In this document: positions 46,677 through 55,043 of the stretch, piece after piece
Numbering within the stretch: the first letter of the stretch is position 1
How the letters are laid out: every line of letters starts with the position of its first letter
Assembly: GCF_014193845.1 (NCBI RefSeq)
Contig: NZ_JACHZX010000001.1
Location: 868,001-932,000, forward strand
Direction of reading: 5' to 3'
DNA: 64,000 nt
Source: Sphingomonas sp. BK345
GTDB taxonomy: Bacteria; Pseudomonadota; Alphaproteobacteria; Sphingomonadales; Sphingomonadaceae
Notes under the pieces: generated by a model
What the model saw: only the letters and a program-made list of their open reading frames with translations
What the model was told of the DNA's origin: nothing
The model's database searches: none
Translations under genes and position numbers: made by a program

Positions 46677-46966
46677 ACGGGGCACGTTCCTGTGGCGGTC
46701 GCGCCGCAGGGCGCGGGCGAGAGGCGGACGAGGCGCGCACCACGACTGCGCGGACGACGGTCGCACGGCGCTTCCTTCATCATAGGGTCACTCTGGGATG
46801 TTTTCGGCGCCCTGTGCAACTCGCGTCCGGCAGCCGCGCCCGGGAGGAAGCCCGACCCACCATCGCGGCGCGTGGCGCGGGCAAGGGCCATGGAGTGGTG
46901 CACCCCGCGGTCCGCCGTTGCCCCGCTCGCTCGGTGCACCTACACCGCTGGAAAGGAGACGCTCAC

Positions 46967-47422
46967 GTGACCGCACGCCGATGGACCTTCGCCGCGCCGC
47001 TGCTCGCGGCCGGGTCGCTCGCCGCCTGCTCGGCGCAGCCGAGCGCACCGGTAGCGGGAGACGCCTATGTCCGGCTCGCGGCGGTGCCGGGGCGGCCGGC
47101 GGCGGGCTATTTCCTGCTCCACGGTGGCGCGAAGGATAGCACGCTGGTGCAGGTCGAGGCGCCGGGCGGCGCGCGCGCCGAGCTCCACACCAGCCGGATG
47201 ACCGGCAACGGCATGGCGACGATGGACTCGCTGCCGAGCGTGCGCGTGCCCGCGCGCGGCAGCGTCGCCTTCGCACCCGGCGCGCAGCACGTCATGCTGT
47301 TCGGCCTGCCCGCCAGCGTCGCGCCCGGCGGCACGCTGCCGCTGACGCTTCGCTTCGCCGACGGCAGCGCGGTGCGCGCCGACGCGCGCGTGATCGCGGC
47401 GGGCGATGCCGTGCCGGAGTGA
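46967..47422 (+). CDS. Copper chaperone PCu(A)C lipoprotein
   Basis: 151 residues from GTG 46967, preceded by AAGGAG. Lipobox SLAAC (about 15-20). The PCu(A)C domain shows AELHTSRMTGNGMATMDSLPSVRVPARGSVAFAPGAQHVMLFGL: the H...M...M......HxM copper ligands are all present. In relatives these carry Cu(I) to cytochrome oxidase Cu(A) in the periplasm. It lies upstream of a HExxH protein and a flavin/heme module; whether they share a promoter is unclear. About 115 bases follow before the next ATG. Confidence 0.9.
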   Translation: MTARRWTFAAPLLAAGSLAACSAQPSAPVAGDAYVRLAAVPGRPAAGYFLLHGGAKDSTLVQVEAPGGARAELHTSRMTGNGMATMDSLPSVRVPARGSVAFAPGAQHVMLFGLPASVAPGGTLPLTLRFADGSAVRADARVIAAGDAVPE

Positions 47423-47536
47423 GCCGCGGTGCGCGGTGCGGCGGAGTTGGCGAGGGCGGCCGCGGCATCGTCCGCCGGGGCACGAAACGGGGCGGAGCGC
47501 GCCTCCCTTTCTCCGCCTCGCCCGTTTGACCCGCAC

Positions 47537-47992
47537 ATGACCCGCCCGCTCACCCCCGGCGAGATCGATCTCGCGCGCTCGGTCTACGGCGACGCGATCG
47601 ATTATGCGCCGGTGCGGCTGGCGCGTCGGAAATGGGCGTTCTTCCAGCCGCGCGACGTGGTGATGGCACCGCGCGGCACGATCCACTTCCACCCCGCGGG
47701 CGAGCTGTGGCGCGAGGATTTCGCCGCCGCGCCGCTGGGGCTGCAGGGGTTGTTCGTCCACGAGCTGTGCCACGTCTGGCAGCACCAGCGCGGCGTGTGC
47801 CTGCCGCTCGCGCGCCATCCGTTCTGCCGCTACCATTACACCATCCACCCCGGCTGGCCGCTCGAGCGCTACGGGCTGGAGCAGCAGGCCGAGATCGTCC
47901 GCCACGCCTTCCTGCTGCGCCGCGGCGCCACCGTCGCGGGCGCACCCGAGCTGGCGCGCTACGAGACGATCCTGCCATTCGGCACGGGGTGA
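47537..47992 (+). CDS. HExxH-motif protein (vgr-related type)
   Basis: 151 residues, no signal peptide. FVHELCHVWQHQRGV contains HELCH, the zinc-metallopeptidase HExxH motif, within a short domain resembling those annotated as vgr-related or DUF4157-like proteins in sphingomonads. LTPGEIDLARSVYGDAIDYAPVRL at the start is typical of that group. A catalytic third ligand is not obvious (perhaps the glutamate in LEQQAEIVRHAF). Protease activity is thus possible but unproven. No ribosome site stands out before ATG 47537. Confidence 0.72.
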   Translation: MTRPLTPGEIDLARSVYGDAIDYAPVRLARRKWAFFQPRDVVMAPRGTIHFHPAGELWREDFAAAPLGLQGLFVHELCHVWQHQRGVCLPLARHPFCRYHYTIHPGWPLERYGLEQQAEIVRHAFLLRRGATVAGAPELARYETILPFGTG

Positions 47993-48006
47993 AGGGGCAA
48001 GCGCAA

Positions 48007-48173
48007 TTCCTCCCCGCTCGTGGGGAGGGGGACCATCGCGGAGCGATGGTGGAGGGGGGCTTCCGCAGGCGCCGCGCTGAGTTATTGCACTGGCGATTGT
48101 CCCGCCCGCGGAGAGCCCCCTCCACCACCGGCCTGCGGCCGGCGGTCCCCCTCCCCGCCATGCGGGGAGGATT
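48007..48173. repeat. Family A intergenic inverted repeat, copy 5
   Basis: About 167 bases: TTCCTCCCCGCTCGTGGGGAGGGGGACC...GATGGTGGAGGGGGGCTTCC and the inverse GAGAGCCCCCTCCACCACC...GGTCCCCCTCCCCGCC ending GGGGAGGAT. It separates the HExxH gene from the flavin/heme cluster, so that cluster probably has its own promoter in 48174-48286. Confidence 0.8.
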
Positions 48174-48286
48174 TGCCAGCACCCCCGCCCCCCTCCCCAC
48201 CGCGGGTCACCCGTCGCTTGTGACCGCGCCCGACCCCCGCCTACATGCGAGCCGATCGCAAGAACCGACACGGGGGAACCATCCGT

Positions 48287-49186
48287 ATGACATCTCACGC
48301 GCGCGCGCTCGGCGTTGCGCTGCTCGCCGGCGCGTGCCTCGCCGCCGCGCCGGCCCGCGCCGGCGAGGGCATGTTCTCGCGGCTCTACACCACCGATCTC
48401 ACGCCGCAGGGCCATGTCGAGGTCGAGCAGGTGGTGCGCGAGCGCGCCGGCCGCCGCTTCGGCCATTATGACGCCACCGATTTCCGCAGCGAGCTGGAAG
48501 TCGGCGTCACCGACGATCTTCAGGCCTCGCTCTACGTCAACTCCAACCGGATGCACGCCACCGGCGCGCCCGACGACGACGACCCGAGCGCCGACGCCGG
48601 CTTCACGCGCCACCGCTTCTCGCCGCAGAGCGTCTCGGCCGAGTTCGTCTATCGCGCGCTCAGCCCGTACAAGAACAAGGGCGGCTGGGGGCTCGCGCTC
48701 TACATCGAGCCCGAGTACGACTTCCACGATCTCCACAACGGGCTGCGCTACGCGCCGGGCACGTTCGAGCTGGAGACGCGCGCGATCGTGCAGAAGAACT
48801 TCGCCGAGGACCGCGTGATCGTCGCGTACAACCTCGTGCTCGAGGCCGAGTCGATCCGCTTCGCCGGGCGCGACGACACCAACAGCGAGCTCGACTGGAA
48901 CAACGAGCTGGGCGTCACCACGCGCGTCGCGCCCAAGGTCTACCTCGGGCTCGAGGGGCGCAACCACAACGAATACGGCAATTTCATCCACCACGAGCAT
49001 TCGGTCTACTGGGTCGGGCCGACGCTCCACCTCGCCGGGCAGCACGGCTGGGCGACGCTCGGCTGGCTGCACCAGGTCGCGGGCGATCCCGGCTATGACG
49101 AGGACGGTCGCGACATCGGCCGCCACCTCTTCCTGCGCAGCCACGAGCGCGACGAGGTGACGCTCAAATACGGCATCCCCTTCTGA
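48287..49186 (+). CDS. Outer membrane protein (DUF6662-like), first gene of the flavin cluster
   Basis: 299 residues. Signal peptide to about 28 (AAAPARAGEG), then strand-rich sequence: SRLYTTDLTPQGHVEVEQVVRERAGRRFGHYDATDFRSELEVGVTDDLQASLYVNSNRMH, ALYIEPEYDFHD, FELETRAIVQKNF, ending VTLKYGIPF with a terminal aromatic. The pattern is a roughly 12- to 14-stranded barrel like that of DUF6662. The ATG at 48287 is preferred over an upstream frame. Only 11 bases separate it from the FMN-binding gene, so it is the outer-membrane component of that module by context. Confidence 0.78.
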   Translation: MTSHARALGVALLAGACLAAAPARAGEGMFSRLYTTDLTPQGHVEVEQVVRERAGRRFGHYDATDFRSELEVGVTDDLQASLYVNSNRMHATGAPDDDDPSADAGFTRHRFSPQSVSAEFVYRALSPYKNKGGWGLALYIEPEYDFHDLHNGLRYAPGTFELETRAIVQKNFAEDRVIVAYNLVLEAESIRFAGRDDTNSELDWNNELGVTTRVAPKVYLGLEGRNHNEYGNFIHHEHSVYWVGPTLHLAGQHGWATLGWLHQVAGDPGYDEDGRDIGRHLFLRSHERDEVTLKYGIPF

Positions 49187-49197
49187 GGCCCGCTCGG

Positions 49198-49719
49198 ATG
49201 CGCTGCCGCTTCGTCCTGCTCGCCGCCGCGCCGGTGCTGGCGAGCCCGGCCTGGGCGACCACCTACATGACGGTCGACCAGGCCAAGGCCGCGCTCTTCC
49301 CCGGCGTGGCGCTGGTGCGCGACGACCGTGAGCTCACCGACGCGCAGGCGGCGGCGATCCGCGCGCGCTCGGGGGTGAGCGTCCACGCGCGCACGGTGCA
49401 CAGCTGGCGCGCGCCCGACGGGGCGCGGCTGATCGTCGACCAGGTGCTGGGCAAGCACGAGAACATCACGCTCGCGCTCGCGCTCGACCCCGCCGGCGCG
49501 GTGCGCGCGCTCGAGATCCTCGACTATCGCGAGAGTTACGGAGGAAAGGTGCGCGACCCGGCGTGGCGCGCGCAGTTCACTGGCAAGCGCGACGGCGCGC
49601 CGCTCGCGCTGGGGCAGGACATTCGCAACAACTCGGGCGGTACGCTCTCGGCGCGCCACGTCGCCGACGGCGTGCGCCGCCTGCTCGCCACCGACCGGAT
49701 CGTCTTTGCGCCGCATTGA
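49198..49719 (+). CDS. Exported FMN-binding protein, predicted substrate of ApbE
   Basis: 173 residues with a signal peptide ending SPAWATT (about 20). The domain is the RnfG/NqrC-type FMN-binding fold: DQVLGKHENITLALALDPAGAVRALEILDYRESYGGKVRDPAWRAQFTGK. The flavin attachment site is SGGTLS (146-151), a variant of the usual SGATxS; Thr149 is the predicted covalently flavinylated residue. The gene overlaps apbE, the enzyme that performs this attachment, by 14 bases. It would carry electrons in the periplasm. What it reduces is unknown. Confidence 0.85.
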   Translation: MRCRFVLLAAAPVLASPAWATTYMTVDQAKAALFPGVALVRDDRELTDAQAAAIRARSGVSVHARTVHSWRAPDGARLIVDQVLGKHENITLALALDPAGAVRALEILDYRESYGGKVRDPAWRAQFTGKRDGAPLALGQDIRNNSGGTLSARHVADGVRRLLATDRIVFAPH

Positions 49720-50503
49720 GCGCGCCCGTCCGCTGCTCGGCACGCTCGTCGCGGTGCGTGCAGAGGGGACGGGCGAGCTGGAGCGCGCGGTCGAGTCCGC
49801 CTTCGCCGCGATCACCGAGGTGGAGACGCGGCTCAGCGCCTTTCGCGACGACAGCGACCTCGCCGCGGTGGCGCGGCTCGGCGCGGGCGAGCGCGTGCCG
49901 GTCGATCCGCTCACCGCGCGCTGCCTGTGGCTCGCGCTGGCGCTGGCGCGCGCGAGCGACGGCGCGTTCGACCCGGTCGTACCCGCGCCGGCGGGGGCGC
50001 CGCGCGCGGCGTCGTGGCGCGACCTCCACCTGGCGCGCGGCGCGGTGGCGGTGGCGCGGCCGCTGCGGCTCGACCTCGGCGGGATCGCCAAGGGCTTCGC
50101 GGTCGATCGCGCGATCGCCGCGCTGCGCCGCGCCGGCGTGGCGGCGGCCACGGTCAACGCCGGCGGCGACCTGCGCAGCTACGGGTCGGACGAGTGGGTC
50201 GCGCTCGCGCCGCGCCACGCCGCGCCGCCGGTCGCGGTGCTGATCGCCGACGGCGCGCTCGCCAGCAGCGACGTCGCCGCCGCGACCGCGGACTGCGGCG
50301 CGCCGCAGCACCGCGACCCTACGAGCGGCGCGCCGCTGCCTCGCGGTTTCGCCAGCGTCGCCGCGCCGCGCTGCGCCGTGGCGGACGCGCTGACGAAGGT
50401 GGTGCTGGCCCGCGGCACCGCGGCGGGTCCGCTGGTGGCGCGGCTGCGCGCGCGCGCCTTCCTCCACCGCCCCGGCCGCGCGTGGCAGGAGATCGTGGCG
50501 TGA
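49706..50503 (+). CDS. apbE: FAD:protein FMN transferase ApbE
   Basis: 265 residues starting at a TTG inside the upstream gene, so translation is coupled. Domain hallmarks: RARPLLGTLVAV, VETRLSAFRDDSDLAAV, the conserved LDLGGIAKGFAVDRAI (about 118-133), VNAGGDLRSYG, HRDPTSGAPLP and VADALTKVVLA (magnesium site). It cleaves FAD and transfers FMN to the threonine of an extracytoplasmic acceptor. No signal peptide is visible from this start, so either it acts in the cytoplasm before export or the N-terminus is misplaced; exported ApbE is usual. Its target is almost surely the gene it overlaps. Confidence 0.9.
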   Translation: MRRIERARPLLGTLVAVRAEGTGELERAVESAFAAITEVETRLSAFRDDSDLAAVARLGAGERVPVDPLTARCLWLALALARASDGAFDPVVPAPAGAPRAASWRDLHLARGAVAVARPLRLDLGGIAKGFAVDRAIAALRRAGVAAATVNAGGDLRSYGSDEWVALAPRHAAPPVAVLIADGALASSDVAAATADCGAPQHRDPTSGAPLPRGFASVAAPRCAVADALTKVVLARGTAAGPLVARLRARAFLHRPGRAWQEIVA

Positions 50504-50907
50504 CGCGCGGGCTGCGCCGGGTCGCGCAGGCAGTGCTGCTGAGCGTGTGGGCGAGCGGCGCGGCGTGGCTGGTGCTGCACCATTGGGGCCAGCGCGCCGG
50601 CGAGTTCGGACCCGAGCCGAGCGCCGCCGAGCCCTGGGCGCTGCGCGTGCACGGCGTGGCGGCGACCGCGACGGTGGCGCTGCTGGGGCTGCTCTACGGC
50701 CTCCACGTCGCACCGGGCTGGCGCGCGCGGCGGCGGCGCTGGTCGGGCGGTGCGCTGTTCGGCACCGGGGTCGCGCTCGCGCTCAGCGGCGACCTGCTCT
50801 ATTATCTCGCCGACGAGGACTCGCGCGCGGCGGTGGCGCTGGCGCACTGGGCGGTCGGGCTGGCCGCGCTGCCGCTCTTCCTGGCGCATCGGCGGCGGCG
50901 GGGATGA
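50500..50907 (+). CDS. Histidine-rich membrane protein, probable heme-b electron carrier
   Basis: 135 residues from a GTG overlapping the apbE stop (GTGA). Four membrane helices at about 7-27, 50-70, 83-101 and 111-129. Histidines at 51 and 69 lie at the two ends of helix 2, and at 116 and 130 at the two ends of helix 4, the arrangement that holds two b hemes in small cytochromes; His27/28 are near helix 1. The size and layout resemble DUF4405/PepSY-like cytochromes linked to flavinylated proteins. I infer it passes electrons from the quinone pool to the FMN protein. No family match can be checked here. Confidence 0.65.
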   Translation: MTRGLRRVAQAVLLSVWASGAAWLVLHHWGQRAGEFGPEPSAAEPWALRVHGVAATATVALLGLLYGLHVAPGWRARRRRWSGGALFGTGVALALSGDLLYYLADEDSRAAVALAHWAVGLAALPLFLAHRRRRG

Positions 50908-50990
50908 GGTTCGTGCGGCGGCACGGAAGCCGCGCGATCGCGCCCGGCGTCCTCCTGGATGCGGCGACCGGAGAAGCTGTTCGCCCCCCG

Positions 50991-51105
50991 TTCGTACTGA
51001 GGAGCCGCTGAGCCCGTCGAAGCGGCGTCTCGAAGCACCCCGCCGCTACCGGCAAGCGTGGTTCAAGACGAGGCTTCAGCAAGCTCAGCCGCTCCTCGGC
51101 GCAAA
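50991..51105. repeat. Intergenic inverted repeat, family E
   Basis: GTACTGAGGAGCCGCTGAGCCCGTCGAAG on the left faces CTTCAGCAAGCTCAGCCGCTCCTC on the right, two mismatches in the core 17-base arm. It occupies the 296-base gap between the electron-transfer cluster and the convergent glutathione reductase gene; nothing else is seen there. Confidence 0.6.
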
Positions 51106-51203
51106 CGGCACGGGGCAAGCGGGTATGTCGTCTCCGGCATCACGTGCCGCGCTCGCCCGCCTCATGCCCGAGCGTCACGTCGCCATCGCAACATACCGCC
51201 CCC

Positions 51204-52553
51204 TCACCGCAGCAGCACCAGCTCCTCCGCCATGGTCGGGTGGAGCGCCACGGTGGCGTCGAACTGCGCCTTGGTCAGCCCCGCCTTCACCGCCACCGCG
51301 GCGGCCTGGATGATCTCGGGCACGTCCGGCCCGATCATGTGGATGCCGACGACGCGGTCGGTCTCGCCGTCGCACACCATCTTGTAGAGCGCGCGCTCGT
51401 CGCGCCCCGCCAGCACGTTCTTCATCGGGCGGAAGTCCGACGAATAGACCTTCACCGAGCCGAGCTGCTGCCGCGCCTGGCTCTCGGTCAGCCCCACGCC
51501 CGCGATCGGGGGGTGGCTGAACACCGCCGAGGGGACGCAGTCGTAGTCGACCCGCGTGTCCTTGCCGCCGTACATCCGGTCGGCGAAGGCCTGACCCTCG
51601 CGGATCGCGATCGGCGTGAGCTGGATGCGGTTGGTCACGTCGCCCACCGCGAAGATCGAGGGGCAGGTCGAGCGATTGTCGTCGTCGACCTTCACCGCGC
51701 CCTGCTCGTCGAGCTCGACGCCCGCGCTCTCCAGCCCCAGCCCGGCAGTGTTGGGACGGCGCCCGGTGGCGAACATGACGAGGTCGACGATCGCGGGCTC
51801 GTGCCCGCTCATGCTGACCTTGAGACAGCCGTCGTCCATCTTCTCGATCCCCTCGAAGGTGGCGTCGAAGCGGAACTCCAGCCCCTTCGTCATGCTGATC
51901 TGGAGCAGCCGGTCGCGGATCTGCAGGTCGTAGCCGCGCAGGATCTCCTTGGTGCGGTTCATCAGGATGACGTGCGCACCGAACTGGTGGAAGATGCCCG
52001 CGAACTCGTTGGCGATATAGCCCGCGCCCGCGATCAGCACGCGCCTGGGCACCGAATCGAGGTGGAACGCCTCGTTGGAGGTGATGCCGTGCTCGTGGCC
52101 GGGGCAGGAGGGCACCGCGGGATGCGCGCCGACCGCGATCAGGATCGTCTTCGCCGTGCGCGTGGTGCCGTCGCCGAGCGTCACCTCGTTGGGGCCGGAG
52201 ACGGTGGCGCGCTGGTGGATGATCTCGGCGCCCGCGTTCTCCAGCGTGTGGGTATAGGCGCCGTTGATACGATCCACCTCGCGCAGCACGTTGTCGCGCA
52301 GCCGCTGCCAGTCGAACGCGCAGTCGCTCGGCACGTCCCAGCCGAAGTGGCGCGCGTCGCGCAGGTCCTCGGCGAAATGCGCGCCGTAGACGAGCAGCTT
52401 CTTGGGCACGCAGCCGCGGATCACGCAGGTACCGCCGACGCGATATTCCTCCGCCACCGCGACCCTGGCGCCGTGCGCGGCGGCGACGCGCGCCGCGCGG
52501 GTGCCGCCCGAGCCGGCGCCGATGACGAAGAGGTCGTAATCGTAGTCGGGCAT
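51204..52553 (-). CDS. gor: Glutathione-disulfide reductase
   Basis: 449 residues. An FAD flavoprotein that reduces oxidised glutathione with NADPH. DLFVIGAGSGGTRAAR binds FAD; GGTCVIRGCVPKKLLVYGA holds the redox cysteine pair CVIRGC; RVLIAGAGYIANEFAGIF binds NADPH; ALHPTMAEELV near the end supplies the catalytic histidine. The ATG at 52553 matches the family N-terminus; a frame beginning at 52658 only adds an unrelated stretch. The DUF805-like neighbours are distant, so it is monocistronic. Confidence 0.95.
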   Translation of the reverse strand: MPDYDYDLFVIGAGSGGTRAARVAAAHGARVAVAEEYRVGGTCVIRGCVPKKLLVYGAHFAEDLRDARHFGWDVPSDCAFDWQRLRDNVLREVDRINGAYTHTLENAGAEIIHQRATVSGPNEVTLGDGTTRTAKTILIAVGAHPAVPSCPGHEHGITSNEAFHLDSVPRRVLIAGAGYIANEFAGIFHQFGAHVILMNRTKEILRGYDLQIRDRLLQISMTKGLEFRFDATFEGIEKMDDGCLKVSMSGHEPAIVDLVMFATGRRPNTAGLGLESAGVELDEQGAVKVDDDNRSTCPSIFAVGDVTNRIQLTPIAIREGQAFADRMYGGKDTRVDYDCVPSAVFSHPPIAGVGLTESQARQQLGSVKVYSSDFRPMKNVLAGRDERALYKMVCDGETDRVVGIHMIGPDVPEIIQAAAVAVKAGLTKAQFDATVALHPTMAEELVLLR

Positions 52554-52660
52554 AAGCGGGCGGCTCCGTGGACGCGGGAGAACGTGTGCGCGCGCCGGGG
52601 CGTCGAGACGGCGCGCTGCGGTCCCGGCGCTGCTAAACGCCGGCCCCACCAAGCTCAACC

Positions 52661-52738
52661 GTGCTCCTGCGCACGCAGGAGCCCAAGGTCACGGAACGAG
52701 ATGCTCGCGGCTCCGGCCTCCTGCGTGTGCAGGAGCAC
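52661..52738. repeat. Intergenic inverted repeat, family D
   Basis: GTGCTCCTGCGCACGCAGGAGCCC on the left and GGCCTCCTGCGTGTGCAGGAGCAC on the right, each also a hairpin by itself, about 78 bases overall. A single arm occurs near 3600. It lies in the 264-base spacer between gor and the response regulator gene. Confidence 0.7.
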
Positions 52739-52817
52739 ATCAGCGATCCGATAACCATCTGCCGAGCTTGATGCGCGTCAGATGGGGTCGCGCGCCGGCT
52801 GGGGAAAGGGGGCGCGC

Positions 52818-53201
52818 TCAGCACATCCCCGGGCTGAGCAGCTCGCTGAGCTCGCGTTGCAGCCGCGCCATGGTGAAGGGCTTGCCGATGAAGCGGTCGG
52901 CGGCGCGGGTCTCGAGATGGTCGTCGCCGACGAAGCCCGACATCACGATCGTGCGCGCGTCCGGCAGCAGCGCGAGCACGCGACGCACCAGCCCGAAACC
53001 GTCGATCGTGCCGGGCATGCGCACGTCGGTGAGCAGCACGTCGAAATGCACCCCCTCGCTGATCATGTCATAGGCCTCGTCGCCCGAGGCAGCGGTGTGG
53101 ACGCTGTAGCCGGTGCTCTGGAGTTGCTCGCACACGGTGCTGCGCACCAGCGGCTCGTCGTCCACCACCAGGATCACTGGCGTGCGCTGGTCATCAGACA
53201 T
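52818..53201 (-). CDS. Single-domain response regulator
   Basis: 127 residues, only a receiver domain. VILVVDDEPLVRSTVCEQLQSTGY holds the acidic pair; DVLLTDVRMPGTIDGFGL carries the phosphorylated aspartate; ARTIVMSGF and DRFIGKPFTMARL the conserved Thr/Ser and Lys. The MPG after the aspartate and the C-terminal part resemble the receiver of the LOV hybrid kinase in this window ([14 protein letters not shown]). It has no output domain, so it would work as a phosphate shuttle or by protein binding. The ATG at 53201 is preferred over an upstream GTG. Confidence 0.88.
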   Translation of the reverse strand: MSDDQRTPVILVVDDEPLVRSTVCEQLQSTGYSVHTAASGDEAYDMISEGVHFDVLLTDVRMPGTIDGFGLVRRVLALLPDARTIVMSGFVGDDHLETRAADRFIGKPFTMARLQRELSELLSPGMC

Positions 53202-53481
53202 CCCGTGCAAAGTCCCGTGCGACACCGTTCATCGTATAAAGTCATCCACTCGACGATGTCTTGCCGCTGGCTCGACGCGTGTCAAGGCGGGACAGGAGCG
53301 CTGCCGCTCCGAACTTGACGCGACGGTAATTTACAAGCGCGGGTGTGGCGCGGAGTCCGCAGTTCTGACGGCGGCGGGCGGGGGTGGGGCCGCTGGCGTG
53401 GGGCGGCCGCGGCGGAGACCGAGGGCTTGGGGGTGCGCAGCCGATGTGAGTGATTCGGGGGATGCGTCGTCGCCCGCACCT

Positions 53482-53576
53482 CGTCATCCCTGCACAGGCA
53501 GAAATCCAGACGCGCGGACCTGGCGATAGAGCCGAGACGTCAGCGCGTCTGGACCCCTGCCGCCGCGGGGATGACG
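53482..53576. repeat. Family C intergenic inverted repeat, copy 5
   Basis: CGTCATCCCTGCACAGGCAGAAATCCAGACGCGCGGACC on the left and GCGCGTCTGGACCCCTGCCGCCGCGGGGATGACG on the right. It sits in the 514-base spacer between the response regulator and transaldolase genes. The rest (53202-53481 and 53577-53715) shows no convincing coding. Confidence 0.75.
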
Positions 53577-53715
53577 GGAATAGGTGAGGCAGCGGAGCGA
53601 AGGGCACGGACGCGCGAGCCTCTGCCAGGCGCTCGCCCGCAATGTGCCGTGATCCGGAGCGGAGCGCCGGCCACGCCCGCCGCCGCCGCCGCTCCCCTGC
53701 CGGCTCACCCCGGCA

Positions 53716-54825
53716 TCACGCCGCGGCGGGCTGCTTCGACTTGATCACCGCGAGCAGGTCGTCGAACGACTTGGAGAAGCTCGCCACGCCCTCGTCGACC
53801 AGCTCCTTGGTCACCGCGTCGAGGTCGAGACCGAGCCGCGCCTGCTCCGCGATCACGTGGCGCGCGTCCTCGACGTCCCGCTGGAGCGTCGGCGCCACCG
53901 TGCCATGGTCGCGAAAGGCGTCCATCGTCTTGGGTGGCATGGTGTTGACCGTGTCGGGCCCGATCAGCTGGTCGACGTAGAGCGTGTCGGGATAGTCCGG
54001 GTTCTTGGTACCGGTCGAGGCCCAGAGCAGCCGCTGCGGGCGCGCGCCCTTCGCCGCCAGCTTCTGCCAGCGGTCGGAGGCGATGAACTCCTCGTACCAG
54101 GCATAGGCCAGCTTGGCGTTGGCGATCGCGACCTTGCCCTTGAGCGCCTTGGCCTCCTCGCCGCCGACCCCCGCATCGATCTTGTCGTCGATCTTGCTGT
54201 CGATGCGGCTGACGAAGAAGCTGGCGACGCTGGCGATCTTGTCGATCGACAGGCCCTTGCTCACGCGCTCCTCGAGGCCCTCGACATAGGCGTGCGCGAC
54301 CTGCTTGTACGCCTCGACGCCGAACAGCAGCGTCACGTTGACGTTGATGCCCTTGGCGATCGTGTCGCGGATCGCGCGGACGCCGTCGTCGGTGCCGGGG
54401 ATCTTGATCATCAGGTTGGGGCGGTCGACCGCCTGCCACAGCCGCTCGGCCTCCTCGGCGGTCTCGGGGCCCTTGAGCGCGAGATAGGGCGAGACCTCGA
54501 GGCTGACATAGCCGTCCGCCGCGTCGAGCCGCTGGTAGACCGGCAGCAGCGTGTCGCACGCCGCCTGGATGTCCTTGATCGCCTGCGCCTCGTAGCGCGC
54601 CATCGGCTCGGCGCCGGGGTTGGCGCGATCGAACGCGGCGAAGCCCTCGTCATAGGCGTCGCCCGCGCCCATCGCCTTCTCGAAGATCGTCGGGTTGGAG
54701 GTGACGCCGGTCAGGCCGTCCTCGTCGACCAGCTTCTGCAGCCCGCCCTGCGCGAGGAACTTGCGGTCGACGAAGTCGAGCCACACCGCGGTGCCCGCCT
54801 TGCTGAGGTCCTGTAGCTTGCTCAT
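53716..54825 (-). CDS. tal: Transaldolase
   Basis: 369 residues, the longer (type 2) form. It moves a dihydroxyacetone unit between sedoheptulose-7-phosphate and glyceraldehyde-3-phosphate in the pentose phosphate pathway. GVTSNPTIFEKAM (about 41-53) and the Schiff-base lysine region NLMIKIPGTDDGVRAI are clear; SVASFFVSRIDSKID and TNPDYPDTLYVDQLIGPDTVNTMPPKT-type sequence follow. GGAGGAAGGCGA precedes the ATG. tkt and rpiA lie upstream on the same strand, forming a pentose-phosphate block, though a 218-base gap with a small hairpin separates tal from tkt. Confidence 0.93.
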   Translation of the reverse strand: MSKLQDLSKAGTAVWLDFVDRKFLAQGGLQKLVDEDGLTGVTSNPTIFEKAMGAGDAYDEGFAAFDRANPGAEPMARYEAQAIKDIQAACDTLLPVYQRLDAADGYVSLEVSPYLALKGPETAEEAERLWQAVDRPNLMIKIPGTDDGVRAIRDTIAKGINVNVTLLFGVEAYKQVAHAYVEGLEERVSKGLSIDKIASVASFFVSRIDSKIDDKIDAGVGGEEAKALKGKVAIANAKLAYAWYEEFIASDRWQKLAAKGARPQRLLWASTGTKNPDYPDTLYVDQLIGPDTVNTMPPKTMDAFRDHGTVAPTLQRDVEDARHVIAEQARLGLDLDAVTKELVDEGVASFSKSFDDLLAVIKSKQPAAA

Positions 54826-54964
54826 TCGCCTTCCTCCATCTCGTCGCGCGTCCCGCCGATATAGGGGCGGCGGGGGCGTAGAATAAGCCTGTGCGGGGCG
54901 CGGGGCTTCTATCGCCGCGGTGAGCGCCCGCGCCGCCCTCCCGCCCTCTCGTCATTCCATTCTC

Positions 54965-54993
54965 ACGTCATCCCCGCGGAGGCGGGGATGACG
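54965..54993. repeat. Short family C hairpin, copy 6
   Basis: ACGTCATCCCCGCGGAGGCGGGGATGACG is a single compact hairpin carrying the family C ends (GTCATCCCCGC / GCGGGGATGAC). It lies between tal and tkt and may be an mRNA stabiliser or weak terminator. Confidence 0.7.
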
Positions 54994-55043
54994 GACGTGC
55001 GCGGTCGCCGGCACGACGGCCGCCCGCTCGCCGCCCCTGCGGA

